Assembly: GCF_900108115.1 (NCBI RefSeq)
Contig: NZ_FTPU01000020.1
Coordinates: 1-59,659, forward strand
Length of the DNA: 59,659 bases
DNA from: Epilithonimonas bovis DSM 19482
GTDB lineage: Bacteria; Bacteroidota; Bacteroidia; Flavobacteriales; Weeksellaceae
Direction of reading: 5' to 3'
Shown: positions 9,381-18,575 of the stretch, piece after piece
How positions within the stretch are numbered: the first letter of the stretch is position 1
How the letters are laid out: every line of letters starts with the position of its first letter
The notes under the pieces: model-generated
The model's input: the letters and a program-made list of their open reading frames with translations, nothing else
The model's database searches: none
Told to the model about the DNA's origin: nothing
Made by a program: the position numbers and the translations under genes

Positions 9381-9752
9381 ATGGACAAGATTTTAATTTT
9401 TGATGATGATAAAAGTATCCTGGAGGTGATAACCATCATTTTCGAATCCAATGGCTATATAGTTGAAATCTCAGAAACCTCGCATGATATCATCCAAAAA
9501 GTCACCGATTACCAACCGGATCTCATCCTGATGGACAACTGGATTCCCAACATAGGCGGAGTAGAGGCTACGCAGTTACTGAAGAATCATGATGAGTTCA
9601 AAAAAATACCGGTGATCTACGTGACTGCCAATAATGATATAGAGGAACTGGCAAAATTGGCTAAAGCGGATGATTTTGTAGCAAAACCTTTTAATCTGGA
9701 AGATCTGGAGGAAAAAGTCGCTTACCAGCTCAAACAAAAAAAGCAGGCTTAG
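9381..9752 (+). CDS. single-domain response regulator
   Basis: A 123-residue stand-alone receiver domain. The acidic triad is FDDD (7-10) and the phospho-acceptor Asp52 is in LILMDNWIP. TAN and KPFN supply the conserved Thr and Lys. It is less similar to the 7574 receiver (NWIPNIGG instead of MMMPDTDG), so the two are not recent duplicates. It is the last gene of the operon, 19 bp after cheB. Its stop codon is embedded in a hairpin that serves as the terminator of the convergent rpoD gene. Confidence 0.9.
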   Translation: MDKILIFDDDKSILEVITIIFESNGYIVEISETSHDIIQKVTDYQPDLILMDNWIPNIGGVEATQLLKNHDEFKKIPVIYVTANNDIEELAKLAKADDFVAKPFNLEDLEEKVAYQLKQKKQA

Positions 9753-9765
9753 AAAACCTGCTTTG
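9735..9765 (-). terminator. terminator shared by the receiver operon and rpoD
   Basis: AAAGCAGG (about 9740-9747) pairs with CCTGCTTT (about 9756-9764). The minus strand has a run of seven Ts after the stem, so it best terminates rpoD transcription. The plus-strand tail is only moderately T-rich. Confidence 0.7.
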
Positions 9766-9782
9766 ATTATTTGTTGCTAAAA

Positions 9783-10649
9783 TTATTTCCCGAGGTAAGA
9801 TTTCAGGATCTTACTTCTGGAGTTATGTTTCAGTCTTTTGATTGCTTTTTCTTTTATCTGGCGCACTCTTTCTCTTGTAAGGTCAAAAGTTTCGCCGATC
9901 TCTTCCAGCGTCATTGGATGTTTACCGTTAAGGCCAAAATACAATCTCACAAGATCCGCCTCTCTTGGCGTCAGCGTGTTAAGTGCTCTTTCGATCTCAA
10001 TTTGCAGCGATTCCAGCATCAGGTCTTTATCCGGGCTTGGTGATTCTCCGGAACGTAAAACATCATAAAGGTTAGAATCTTCACCTTCCACAAGCGGCGC
10101 ATCCATAGACAGGTGTCGGCCACTGTTTTTCATAGATTCCTTGATGTCTTCCTCGCTCATGTCAAGCACCTCTGCCAGTTCTTCGGGAGACGGTGGTCTC
10201 TCATTTTCCTGCTCCAGATGGGCATAAGCCTTGTTGATCTTGTTGATAGAACCAATTTTATTAAGAGGTAACCTTACAATACGGGATTGCTCTGCCAAAG
10301 CCTGAAGAATAGACTGGCGGATCCACCATACCGCATAGGAGATAAATTTGAAACCTCTGGTCTCATCATATCTTTTGGCGGCCTTCATCAATCCAAGATT
10401 CCCTTCATTAATCAAATCCGGAAGAGAAAGTCCCTGATTCTGGTACTGTTTGGATACAGAAACCACGAAACGAAGATTCGCTTTGATCAGTTTTTCCAGC
10501 GCAGCCCTGTCTCCGGCACGTATTCTTTGTGCCAAATCTACCTCTTCATCAGCGGTAATCAGTTCTACTTTCCCGATCTCTTGCAGATACTTGTCGAGTG
10601 ATGCGGTTTCCCTGTTGGTAACCTGTTTTGTAATTTTTAATTGTCTCAT
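9783..10649 (-). CDS. rpoD: primary RNA polymerase sigma factor RpoD
   Basis: A 288-residue sigma-70 protein lacking the long N-terminal region 1.1, as is usual for the Bacteroidota primary sigma factor. Region 1.2 ([16 protein letters not shown]) is near the start, region 2 includes [21 protein letters not shown] (promoter melting and -10 recognition), and region 4 carries the HTH ([23 protein letters not shown]). I place the start at ATG 10649 (MRQLKITKQ). An upstream in-frame ATG at 10700 would add 17 unconserved-looking residues. It would read the TAnnTTTG promoters noted elsewhere in this window. Confidence 0.95.
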   Translation of the reverse strand: MRQLKITKQVTNRETASLDKYLQEIGKVELITADEEVDLAQRIRAGDRAALEKLIKANLRFVVSVSKQYQNQGLSLPDLINEGNLGLMKAAKRYDETRGFKFISYAVWWIRQSILQALAEQSRIVRLPLNKIGSINKINKAYAHLEQENERPPSPEELAEVLDMSEEDIKESMKNSGRHLSMDAPLVEGEDSNLYDVLRSGESPSPDKDLMLESLQIEIERALNTLTPREADLVRLYFGLNGKHPMTLEEIGETFDLTRERVRQIKEKAIKRLKHNSRSKILKSYLGK

Positions 10650-10769
10650 TATAAAAACCTCATTCTTTAGGTTGCTTATATTATACGACAGCAAAATCAA
10701 AAAGGTTACAAAAATTTTGTTTAGGTAAGAATTATAACTTATTTTAACACACTATTTATCTTTTTTGGC

Positions 10770-10896
10770 GTGTCCCGGCGGTGCTCCTCATTGGCGCTCG
10801 CTGCGCTCGCGCCACGCGTCGCACCTTTGGGCCGGTCTGCGGGCAGTCGCTCTGCTTCTTCGGCGCAGGAGCTCCAACAGTGCCCTTCGCCCTCAC
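10770..10896. repeat. GC-rich interspersed repeat, copy A
   Basis: A block far richer in GC than its surroundings. It shares ordered motifs with a second block at 28114-28247: GTGTCCC (10770), GGCCGGTCTGCGG (10830-10842), GAGCTCCAACA (about 10869-10879) and CGCCCTCAC (10888-10896). The DNA between motifs differs between copies but forms hairpins in both (here CTGC...GCAG and GGCG...CGCC). This looks like a mobile, REP-like intergenic family. A 63-residue basic frame crossing it is a composition artefact. Confidence 0.75.
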
Positions 10897-11033
10897 GCGC
10901 TGGCGCTTCTTATTCGCTTTTTTTCTTAAAATAGATGTTTTGCCCAATTAATATACATTGGTCATTTCCTTGTAAATCAGTTATTCTTAATAAAAATTAG
11001 GTTTTCAAAATTCTCTGTATCAATTCTTATTGT

Positions 11034-11041
11034 TATTTTTG
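11034..11041 (+). promoter_or_regulatory. -7 box of gldD (TATTTTTG)
   Basis: TATTTTTG ends four bases before the gldD ATG, so the transcript would begin at or next to the start codon (leaderless or nearly so). Confidence 0.5.
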
Positions 11042-11045
11042 CCGA

Positions 11046-11603
11046 ATGTTTAAAAATCTGATCATAATAGTCGTTGGTCTCTCGTTGTTTTCCTGTGGCA
11101 AAGAACCAGTTCCCAAGCCCAAAGGAGATCTGCGCCTGGAGTATCCCAACCCAAAGTATACCAGATTCAGCACGCCATGCAGTTATTCTTTTGATTATTC
11201 GGATTTTGCCAGTGTAAAAGAAGCCAAACAGCCTTGTTGGTACAACCTGTCTTATCCCAAGATGAAGGCCAACGTATTTATCACCTATTTCCCGATCAAG
11301 AATGACTTCCCGCTTCATGTAAAAGAAGTGGAAAAGATGGTTTACGAGCATACTATCAAAGCGAGCGCCATAGATACCAAGTTTTTCCAGTATCCTGAGA
11401 AAAAAGTCTATGGTAATTTTTATGAACTCAAGGGGCAGACAGCATCTAATATTCAGTTTTTTGTAACCGACAGTACCAGGCATTTTGTTACCGGGAATTT
11501 ATACTTCAATACCCGACCAAAACCGGATTCTCTGGCACCGGCTGTCGATTACATCAAAAAAGATCTTTTGCACCTCATTGATTCCTTTGAATGGAAAAAG
11601 TAA
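11046..11603 (+). CDS. gldD: gliding motility lipoprotein GldD
   Basis: A 185-residue lipoprotein of the GldD family, which is required for flavobacterial gliding and linked to type IX secretion. A short hydrophobic signal ends in LSLFSC, so Cys17 is the lipidation site. The body carries the family features RLEYPNPKY, CWYNLSYP and NLYFNTRPKPDSL. The protein is expected in the periplasm, anchored to a membrane. Between gldD and the next gene lies a 100-bp spacer, so co-transcription with the downstream PfkB gene is possible but not shown. It is upstream of the PfkB and foldase genes; I recall that order from other flavobacteria. Confidence 0.92.
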   Translation: MFKNLIIIVVGLSLFSCGKEPVPKPKGDLRLEYPNPKYTRFSTPCSYSFDYSDFASVKEAKQPCWYNLSYPKMKANVFITYFPIKNDFPLHVKEVEKMVYEHTIKASAIDTKFFQYPEKKVYGNFYELKGQTASNIQFFVTDSTRHFVTGNLYFNTRPKPDSLAPAVDYIKKDLLHLIDSFEWKK

Positions 11604-11702
11604 GAAATACAGGAATCAAGACTTTAAGAAACAAGAATAGAAAATAACATTATAAAAGTGCAATCAGCTAAAAGCCAGTTGCCATTAGCAAAAATTTAAA
11701 AT

Positions 11703-12623
11703 ATGAAATTATTAGCAGTAGGAACTGTCGCATTTGATGCCATAGAAACACCATTTGGTAAAACAGATAAAATCCTTGGCGGTGCAGCCACTTTTATTGG
11801 GCTGGCAGCTTCGGCTCTGGATACAGATGTAAGTTTGGTTTCTGTCATTGGCGGCGATTTTCCTCAGGAATACCTGGATATGCTGACTTCCAAAAATATC
11901 AATATCGATGGTGTAGAAGTGGTAAAAGACGGTAAAACATTTTTCTGGAGTGGGAAGTACCATAACGATCTCAACTCCAGGGATACATTGATTACAGAAC
12001 TTAACGTTTTGGCGGATTTTGATCCCAAAGTCCCTGCCCATGCTGCCGATGCCGATGTACTTCTGTTAGGTAATCTGGATCCTGTAGTTCAGCTTTCTGT
12101 GTTGGAAAGAATGGCCAAAAAACCACAGCTTGTTATTCTGGACACGATGAATTTTTGGATGGATATTGCCTGGGATAACCTGATGAAGGTCATTGCCAAA
12201 ACAGATGTGATTACAATCAATGACGAGGAGGCCAGACAACTTTCCGGAGAATATTCTCTGGTAAAAGCGGCTAAAAAAATCCATGCTATGGGGCCAAAAT
12301 ATGTGATCATCAAAAAAGGGGAACATGGCGCTTTGCTTTTCCACGAGGAGAAAGTATTTGCCATTCCGGCCTTGCCTCTTGAGGATGTGTTTGACCCAAC
12401 CGGTGCGGGTGATACTTTTGCAGGCGGTTTTGCTGCCTACCTTACCAAAAAAGGAGACTTCGGGTTTGAAAGTATGAAAACTGCTATTATCGTAGGTAGT
12501 GCGATGGCATCCTTTACCGTAGAGAAATTTGGGACAGAGAGGATTCAGGCTGTTACAAAACAGGAATTAAGTAACAGGATTTTACAGTTCCGAGAGCTGA
12601 CATCATTTGAGTCTGCCATTTAA
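11703..12623 (+). CDS. PfkB-family sugar/nucleoside kinase
   Basis: A 306-residue PfkB-family kinase. The N-terminal GGAATF motif lies near residues 22-27, and the C-terminal signature DPTGAGDTFAGGF starts at 231 with Asp237 as the probable catalytic base. The sequence resembles adenosine-kinase-like members (AVGTVAFDAIETPFG start), but the substrate is unknown. It is only weakly related to the fructokinase-like protein at 812-1720. It lies between gldD and the parvulin-type foldase genes and may share an operon with the foldases (60-bp gap). Confidence 0.88.
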   Translation: MKLLAVGTVAFDAIETPFGKTDKILGGAATFIGLAASALDTDVSLVSVIGGDFPQEYLDMLTSKNINIDGVEVVKDGKTFFWSGKYHNDLNSRDTLITELNVLADFDPKVPAHAADADVLLLGNLDPVVQLSVLERMAKKPQLVILDTMNFWMDIAWDNLMKVIAKTDVITINDEEARQLSGEYSLVKAAKKIHAMGPKYVIIKKGEHGALLFHEEKVFAIPALPLEDVFDPTGAGDTFAGGFAAYLTKKGDFGFESMKTAIIVGSAMASFTVEKFGTERIQAVTKQELSNRILQFRELTSFESAI

Positions 12624-12683
12624 AATTTTAACTTTCACAAAATTTATCACTCCAAAAAGTGTTATAAATTAATATATTATCAA

Positions 12684-14519
12684 ATGAAGAAGATTTTTTT
12701 TCCGGTGCTATTGGCGTTTGCTTCGCAGTCGTTGTTTTCACAATATCTCATTGTGGGCAAAGACAGCATCTCTGCAAAAGATTATATCAAAGAAAACAAA
12801 TACGGCCTTGAAAAAGCAGGCCCAGATAAAGCCGTCAGTTCTACGGTAGAATTTCTGCTTTTGCAGCAGCTAGCCAAAGAGAAAAAAGCTGATACGCTTA
12901 ATTTCTATGTCAATGCTGTCAATCAGAGATTATCAGAATTAAGGGATAAAAAATTCTATCCTAAGAGTATTGTTGATCCTCTTTTACAAGACTTTGTCAA
13001 CTCCAGCAAGACAGAACAGCAAGTCCTTCTTTTTATCAAGCAAAAAAAATCAGATGATAAAACTGATTACAAAGCGCTTTACAACCAGGTAAAAACCGGT
13101 AAACTAGGTATGCAGGATGTTATCACCAAAAATACCACGGCCGAAGCTGCCAAAGCGTTCTACATAAAGCCTGGGATGCTGGATTATGAGCTGTATCAGC
13201 TAATCAAAAATACGGCGGTTAATTCCTTTACACCTTTGATTGACAGGCAAAATATAGTAGCCTTTGCACAAGTCGTCAATACAAGGCCTAGCTTGGGTTA
13301 TATGCTTTTTGGCGTGCTGAGCATTCCTAAAGATGCTAATTATGAGACGACTAAAGATAAAATCTATAAAGAACTGGCGGCGGGGAAAAAGTTTCAGGCA
13401 GTTGTAAAAGAGTTTGCGACTACCGATGAAGCCAAAAACTCCGGCGGTGCTGTGATGGGCTCACCTATATTGCCGGATGAGGTTTATAATGCACTGAAAG
13501 GGCAGAAAAAAGATTTTTATACCAAGGAGCCGCTCTTGTTTGGCGACAACTATTTTATTTTCAATATTTATAATATAGAACCCTATACGCTTACGGATGA
13601 AAACCGGACATTTTTTCAGAAAGAGATGCTCTCGTCAAGCTATGGTGAGGAGGTAACTGCTAAAATGGTAGACTATCTAAAGTCTCAAAATAAATATTCT
13701 GAAACCAAAGAATTTGCTGAAATCAAAAAATCTTATCAGGCCTATCTCAATCCAAAAGATCCTAAAGCGGTATTGTTTACGTACGGTAAAAATAGTGTTA
13801 CCTATGAGGATTTGAAAAAATCCTTGGATGCACAGTATAAAAACCTAGAGCAAATGCCAACTTCGCAATGGTCAGAATTGGTAAGCTACCAGGCCAACCA
13901 GTATATAATGGGCAATTATGCTAAAAGCTTTGATCAGCTTCCGGATGTGAAACCGGAGATGGATGAGCTTAAGAAAAATCTCCTGTCAGAATATATCTTC
14001 TCAGAATATCTTAAAACTGAGGTCAAAAATAACCCACAACTTTACAAGGAATATTATGACGCGAATAAATCCAAATTTGTCTGGGAAAAACGAGCCGAAT
14101 CCAGAGCTGCAATTATCTCAGATCCTACATTGGTAAAAGATGTTGAGAAGCAGGTGAAGGATCCTAAAAAATGGGCAGAACTTAAAGAATTGTACAAAAA
14201 CCGGGTGAACAGTAAGAATCAGGTTTTGGTCCATTTCGAAGAAGGGAAAATCACAGAGAGCGCAGATATTTTTAAAAAGTATAATGTCCCCTTCAAAAAA
14301 GGAACTTTTTTAACCAAGATTGGGGAAAGAGATGTGGCTATTGCTATTGATGATATCCTGCCGGAACAGCAGATGACACTAGCAGAAGCAGAACCCGAAA
14401 TGACCGATGCTGTGACAGAGAAAGTCCTTCAAAAAACCATATCTGCTCAGCGCGCCAAGACCAAGGTAGAGGTTCAACCAGCCTTTATGGCAGAACTTAA
14501 TAAAAATTTTAAGAAATAA
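12684..14519 (+). CDS. periplasmic parvulin-type peptidyl-prolyl isomerase/foldase
   Basis: A 611-residue exported protein with an N-terminal signal peptide (about 1-19, ending LFSQ). The central segment (about residues 200-300, GYMLFGVLSIPKDANYE...FATTDEAKNSGGAVMGSPILPDEVY) has the parvulin/rotamase layout seen in SurA and PpiD. The rest is Lys-rich and helical. Proteins of this kind assist folding of secreted and outer-membrane proteins. It sits directly before a second, more typical SurA-like gene. Unlike PpiD it has no N-terminal transmembrane anchor. Whether its rotamase fold is catalytically active cannot be judged. Confidence 0.75.
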   Translation: MKKIFFPVLLAFASQSLFSQYLIVGKDSISAKDYIKENKYGLEKAGPDKAVSSTVEFLLLQQLAKEKKADTLNFYVNAVNQRLSELRDKKFYPKSIVDPLLQDFVNSSKTEQQVLLFIKQKKSDDKTDYKALYNQVKTGKLGMQDVITKNTTAEAAKAFYIKPGMLDYELYQLIKNTAVNSFTPLIDRQNIVAFAQVVNTRPSLGYMLFGVLSIPKDANYETTKDKIYKELAAGKKFQAVVKEFATTDEAKNSGGAVMGSPILPDEVYNALKGQKKDFYTKEPLLFGDNYFIFNIYNIEPYTLTDENRTFFQKEMLSSSYGEEVTAKMVDYLKSQNKYSETKEFAEIKKSYQAYLNPKDPKAVLFTYGKNSVTYEDLKKSLDAQYKNLEQMPTSQWSELVSYQANQYIMGNYAKSFDQLPDVKPEMDELKKNLLSEYIFSEYLKTEVKNNPQLYKEYYDANKSKFVWEKRAESRAAIISDPTLVKDVEKQVKDPKKWAELKELYKNRVNSKNQVLVHFEEGKITESADIFKKYNVPFKKGTFLTKIGERDVAIAIDDILPEQQMTLAEAEPEMTDAVTEKVLQKTISAQRAKTKVEVQPAFMAELNKNFKK

Positions 14520-14585
14520 TTATAATTAAAAATAAAGCAAAATTGGTTGATAATATTAATTTTGCTGCTTAATAATCTAAAAATA

Positions 14586-15962
14586 ATGTCAAATTACAAG
14601 AAATATCTTTTTTTCTTATCGGTAGTTGCTGTTTTGTTCAGCACAAATTTTTCCGCACAGGTAAAAAAAGGTCAGTTGATAGATGGGATAGCTGCTGTAA
14701 TTGGTAATGAGATTGTGCTGGAGTCTGATATAGATGAGCAGGCCAATTACGCCAAACAGCAAGGTGCCAATGTGGGGGATAAGTGTGAGTTTATGGAGAG
14801 TATCCTTAATAATAAACTCCTGATCTACGAAGCCAAAAAAGATACGCTGATAGAAAACAGAACTGCAGCCATCAAGGAAATGGCCGGCAGTAAGTATAAT
14901 CAGATTCTTGGACAGTTCCCGGATGAGAAAGCCATGTTGGCTGCATATAAGTTCCGTACATCTTATGAGATGAAGTCGGCTATCGAAAAGATCGATACAG
15001 ATAACTACTACGGTCAGCAAAAATACGCCAGGATTACAGAGAAGGCAGATGTTACACCGAATGAGGTAACTGATTTTTATAACCAGTACAAGTATCAGCT
15101 TCCGAACGTGAAAGACGAAGTTGTGCTGTCTAAGATCAGCATGTACCCGAAGCTTTCTGATGCTCACAAAAAAGAAATTATTGCCAAACTGAACAAGATC
15201 AAAGAGGATATAAAAGGCGGGCAAAGCTTTGAGAATCTTGCCAGGATCTATTCCGAAGATGAAGGTTCTGCAGCAGTAGGCGGGCTTTATAAGAATATCA
15301 ACCTGGGACAGATGGTAAAACCTTTTGAGGCTGCGGCACTTAATCTTCAGGAAAACGAAATCTCCGATCCTGTAGAATCTGAGTTTGGCTATCACCTCAT
15401 CCAGCTTGTGAAGAGGAACGGGAAAAAGTATGATGCAAGGCATATTCTCATTAAAAATACGCCTAACGCAGATGAAATTGCCTCTACCAAAAAAGAATTG
15501 GACAGCATCCGAACGTTGGTACTGGAGAAGAAAATGAGTTTCAAAGATGCTGCATACAAGTTCTCGGATGATAAGAGCAACAAGTACAGTGGTGGTATTA
15601 TGACCAACCCTCAGGATGGTTCTGATAAACTTGAAAAACTTAGCCTGGATCCTACCATCTCTTATCAGATTGCCGGCCTCAAAAAAGATGATATCACAGA
15701 ACCTTTTCAGCAGGAAGACCAGCAGAAGAGAATAATGCTCAGCATTGTACAGGTGAATGATATTATTGATGCCCACCAGCTGGAACTGGCCACGGATTAC
15801 GAAAGGATAAAAGACCTGGCACTTAATAAGAAAAAGCGTGAGATTGTTGAGAAATGGGTGAATGATAAAATCCCTTCCGTATTTATCTCCATTGATAACA
15901 AATATAAGGATTGTAAATTCCATAACAACTGGCAGAAAAACCCAGTTACCACGGCAAAATAA
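14586..15962 (+). CDS. SurA-like periplasmic chaperone/peptidyl-prolyl isomerase
   Basis: A 458-residue exported foldase. I chose ATG 14586 (MSNYKKYLFFLSVVAV), which gives a clean signal peptide ending FSAQ. An upstream TTG frame has no support. The N-terminal SurA-type domain contains GIAAVIGNEIVLESDIDEQ. Two consecutive parvulin domains follow (roughly 170-280 and 285-385), each with the FxxLAxxYSEDxGSxxxGG-like and ARHILIK-type motifs. The protein is expected to escort outer-membrane proteins through the periplasm. It is the second gene of a foldase pair and is followed by a strong terminator. Confidence 0.9.
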   Translation: MSNYKKYLFFLSVVAVLFSTNFSAQVKKGQLIDGIAAVIGNEIVLESDIDEQANYAKQQGANVGDKCEFMESILNNKLLIYEAKKDTLIENRTAAIKEMAGSKYNQILGQFPDEKAMLAAYKFRTSYEMKSAIEKIDTDNYYGQQKYARITEKADVTPNEVTDFYNQYKYQLPNVKDEVVLSKISMYPKLSDAHKKEIIAKLNKIKEDIKGGQSFENLARIYSEDEGSAAVGGLYKNINLGQMVKPFEAAALNLQENEISDPVESEFGYHLIQLVKRNGKKYDARHILIKNTPNADEIASTKKELDSIRTLVLEKKMSFKDAAYKFSDDKSNKYSGGIMTNPQDGSDKLEKLSLDPTISYQIAGLKKDDITEPFQQEDQQKRIMLSIVQVNDIIDAHQLELATDYERIKDLALNKKKREIVEKWVNDKIPSVFISIDNKYKDCKFHNNWQKNPVTTAK

Positions 15963-15982
15963 TCGCAGTTGGAAAAAGATAA

Positions 15983-16020
15983 AAAAAGCAGTATAACCTC
16001 GGGTTGTACTGCTTTTTTTT
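15983..16020 (+). terminator. terminator of the foldase operon
   Basis: AAAGCAGTATAACC pairs with GGTTGTACTGCTTT around a short TCGG loop, followed by eight Ts. Confidence 0.88.
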
Positions 16021-16351
16021 CGCTAATCTCTTTCTGATAGAAGCAAGTATATTACCTGAGATGAGATAATTTTAAGACCAATTAGTGATAGATTTTAGTG
16101 TAGGCAAGCTTAATATATAAGGATTTAATTTTCTCAATATGAAATTAAGTCCCGACCTAAGAAATTATAAACAGCTTCCTTTGCTGATTCTACAATTTTG
16201 GCAGATTAACAGTTAAGCATTTCCAAAATCTGGAAGACTTCTGTATTGGGACCACGCTGGAGACTTGGTAATAATCCAAAAACATGAAATAATCAAATGA
16301 CAATGACCTGAATTCAATTCAGGTCATTATTACTTTTGTTAGAGCAAGATC
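16021..16351. other. non-coding gap between convergent genes
   Basis: No gene is seen on either strand. The only feature is a near-perfect palindrome, AATGACCTGAATT/AATTCAGGTCATT at 16302-16327, close to the 3' end of the lptF/G-like gene. It could terminate that minus-strand gene, but its T-tract is poor. Confidence 0.5.
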
Positions 16352-17803
16352 CTATTGATAACGCTGGTGTTCTTTCGGTTTTGAGAATCTCTCGACAAAC
16401 GGTTTAAATAAAGCCCGGTATTTTTCTATATCAAACAGTTGAGAATCTGTCAGTGCCTTGTAAGTTAGCCAAATACTGAACGGAAATAATACAATATTAG
16501 GGATCCAAGTTGCTAAATAAGGATTGAGAGAACCCTTCCACGAGAGGTTTTCTACAGACAGGTTCAGGACATAGAAAATGATAAAAATAACGATGGCGAT
16601 AATCACCGGCAGACCCATACCGCCTTTTCTGATGATCGATCCCAAACTGGCACCAATCAAAAAGAAAATAATACAGGTAAAGGAGTAAGATATGATCCGC
16701 TGCTGATAGATAACAATCTTGTTATGCTGTTTTACAAGATCATCAATGGCTCCCTGGTTAGACATTACGGCAGCCTTGAGGGATTCAATCTTATTATAGG
16801 CGCCCCACAGCACTTCCAACTTTTTAGGTTTCTTCAGCGTATCAATTTTATACGGCTGTGTTACTTTTTCTTTGGTTTTGGTCTTATCAATATACTGGAC
16901 GTAATTGTTGGTCTGCGAGATAATAGGAGAACTTACAGATCCCATAATTGTCACATTATCTTTGCGGTTTTTCTCCAGCGTTTTAGCCACTTCTCCATAA
17001 GTCTGGAAGCGGTAATCGTCCGTTATTTTTTCGTTTTCAATCCCTTTGTTAATTAATTCACTAATATCAAAATGATTGACCAGACTATCAAATTTTACTG
17101 ATTGGTTAGGTTGTTTTAGCCGCTCCTCATAAGATTTGTTAGACACATTATCCGTATAAACATAGCCGTCGTACAGGATTAATTTAAGATAATTACGGTC
17201 GACTGCCGGCGCAAATTTTCCCCGTTTGGCAATAATGGTTTGCTGATCATCATAAGTGCTGGCATTTTTATGCAGAAAAACACCTTCCAGTTTTTCGCCA
17301 TTCTCGCCCTGTATTTTATCAAATTTTACCGAGTATCCTGAGATCTGATCTATAAAAACACCGGGCGTAAAATTGATAGCCGGTTTTGACGAGATAATAT
17401 TAAACATCATATTTTTGGCCTTCCGCTGAAAATCCGGGATCACATTATTAGAAAATAAAAACAGAATGCCGGCCAAGATAGATACTGTGATAAAAAGGGG
17501 CATCATCACTCGTACCAGAGAAATCCCGGCAGCCTTCATCGCGGCCAGCTCATACCGCTCGCCAAAATCCCCAAATGTCATGATAGAGGAAAGCAGGATT
17601 GTAAGCGGAAGCACCATGCTTACTACGCTGATTCCCAGATAAAAAAGAAACTTGGTTATTTCCCAATATGTTAAGCCTTTCCCTGCCAGCTGCCCCATTT
17701 GTGTCCAGATAATGTTGACAATAAATATGAAAAACAATACACTGAAAATAAAAAGAAAGGGCCCGAAAAAGGTTTTGATGATATATTGATCTAGTTTTTT
17801 CAA
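16352..17803 (-). CDS. LptF/LptG-family lipopolysaccharide export permease
   Basis: A 483-residue inner-membrane protein of the YjgP/YjgQ family, the transmembrane part of the LPS transporter LptB2FG. Four to five N-terminal and C-terminal hydrophobic segments flank a periplasmic beta-jellyroll-type domain (about 125-350). Features include the start LDQYIIKTFFGPFLFIF and the late motif FFLIGASLGSIIRKGGMGLPV. The start is TTG 17803: an in-frame stop lies just upstream and the next in-frame ATG is about residue 36, past the conserved start. A -7 box TATTTTTG lies at 17821-17828 on the same strand. The minus-strand gene stands alone here. Confidence 0.9.
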   Translation of the reverse strand: MKKLDQYIIKTFFGPFLFIFSVLFFIFIVNIIWTQMGQLAGKGLTYWEITKFLFYLGISVVSMVLPLTILLSSIMTFGDFGERYELAAMKAAGISLVRVMMPLFITVSILAGILFLFSNNVIPDFQRKAKNMMFNIISSKPAINFTPGVFIDQISGYSVKFDKIQGENGEKLEGVFLHKNASTYDDQQTIIAKRGKFAPAVDRNYLKLILYDGYVYTDNVSNKSYEERLKQPNQSVKFDSLVNHFDISELINKGIENEKITDDYRFQTYGEVAKTLEKNRKDNVTIMGSVSSPIISQTNNYVQYIDKTKTKEKVTQPYKIDTLKKPKKLEVLWGAYNKIESLKAAVMSNQGAIDDLVKQHNKIVIYQQRIISYSFTCIIFFLIGASLGSIIRKGGMGLPVIIAIVIFIIFYVLNLSVENLSWKGSLNPYLATWIPNIVLFPFSIWLTYKALTDSQLFDIEKYRALFKPFVERFSKPKEHQRYQ

Positions 17804-17820
17804 TTCAGAAATTTAGACTT

Positions 17821-17828
17821 CAAAAATA
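17821..17828 (-). promoter_or_regulatory. -7 box (TATTTTTG) of the lptF/G-like gene
   Basis: On the minus strand TATTTTTG lies 17 bp before the TTG start codon and supports transcription starting close to it. Confidence 0.5.
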
Positions 17829-17920
17829 CTGCAAAAAAAGCAATACAGAAATTGATTAAGGTAATTTTAGCAATTATTAATAGTTTCAAAACCAGATAAA
17901 AAAACTTTATGGTTTAATAA

Positions 17921-17955
17921 AAAATTCCGTCATGTAAAAAACAGGACGGAATTTT
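17921..17955 (-). terminator. terminator of the DoxX-like gene
   Basis: AAAATTCCGTC (17921-17931) pairs with GACGGAATTTT (17945-17955). The minus strand has a T-rich tail after it. Confidence 0.8.
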
Positions 17956-17975
17956 GTAATATTAATACAGTTCCT

Positions 17976-18365
17976 TTACTTTTTATCTGTTGATTTAAGA
18001 GCCCAAAATATTAGCAGCGGCTGCATAAAAAGGCGGGCAAACCGCCGCTGATCTGTATTGAGTCCAAATGCACTCCGGCGCTCTTTGTATTGGGTGTAGT
18101 TTCCCGGGAAAACGGCTGCAAAAAGACCTGCGGCCAGTTTTCCTACCAGCGATTCATATTTTTTAGGAGCCGCAATAATGGCTGTTCCCAAAGCAATCTC
18201 TACAACGCCGGAGTAGACCACGGTGTCATCCTTTTCCAAAGGCACCCATTCCGGAACTTGTGCCTGGAACTCTTTTCTGGCAAAGGTCAAGTGTCCGATA
18301 CCGGCGGCGATGAGCATAGCGCCCAATCCGTATTTTGCAACTGTTTTGATGGTGTCTGATTTCAT
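17976..18365 (-). CDS. DoxX-like small membrane protein
   Basis: A 129-residue protein with about four hydrophobic segments and the DoxX-family layout (GAMLIAAGIGHLTF..., PEWVP, VYSGVVEIALGTAII, NYTQY). DoxX-like proteins are small integral inner-membrane proteins, often of unknown function; some are linked to redox or thiosulfate metabolism. Nothing in the neighbourhood sharpens the role. It has its own terminator and is separated from the upstream gene by about 210 bp, so it is probably monocistronic. Confidence 0.75.
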   Translation of the reverse strand: MKSDTIKTVAKYGLGAMLIAAGIGHLTFARKEFQAQVPEWVPLEKDDTVVYSGVVEIALGTAIIAAPKKYESLVGKLAAGLFAAVFPGNYTQYKERRSAFGLNTDQRRFARLFMQPLLIFWALKSTDKK

Positions 18366-18575
18366 ATTAAGATATTTTTAGTTATGTATTTGCCATAAGT
18401 TATCGCCGTATCTTATAGGAGTGATGCCACTTTTTGATAACTGAATCTAAGTTGGATGATTGCTTAATGATATTTCCAACCATGGCGATTCATAATGGAT
18501 ATTTTTGTAACAGACTCAATTATAGTTCCAAAAAATAAAATGTAAGTGTTAAATTGATGCTAATTCTTCCTGAGG

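Noticed and set aside
10756-10947. 63-aa very basic frame on the minus strand
   Set aside because: It lies entirely over the GC-rich repeat copy A; its Arg/Ala/Pro content follows from the repeat's composition, and the frame is absent in copy B.
14616-15923. 435-aa open frame on the minus strand
   Set aside because: It is antisense to the well-supported SurA-like gene; its composition (Phe/Leu/Ile-rich, Cys-rich) is what the reverse complement of that gene gives.
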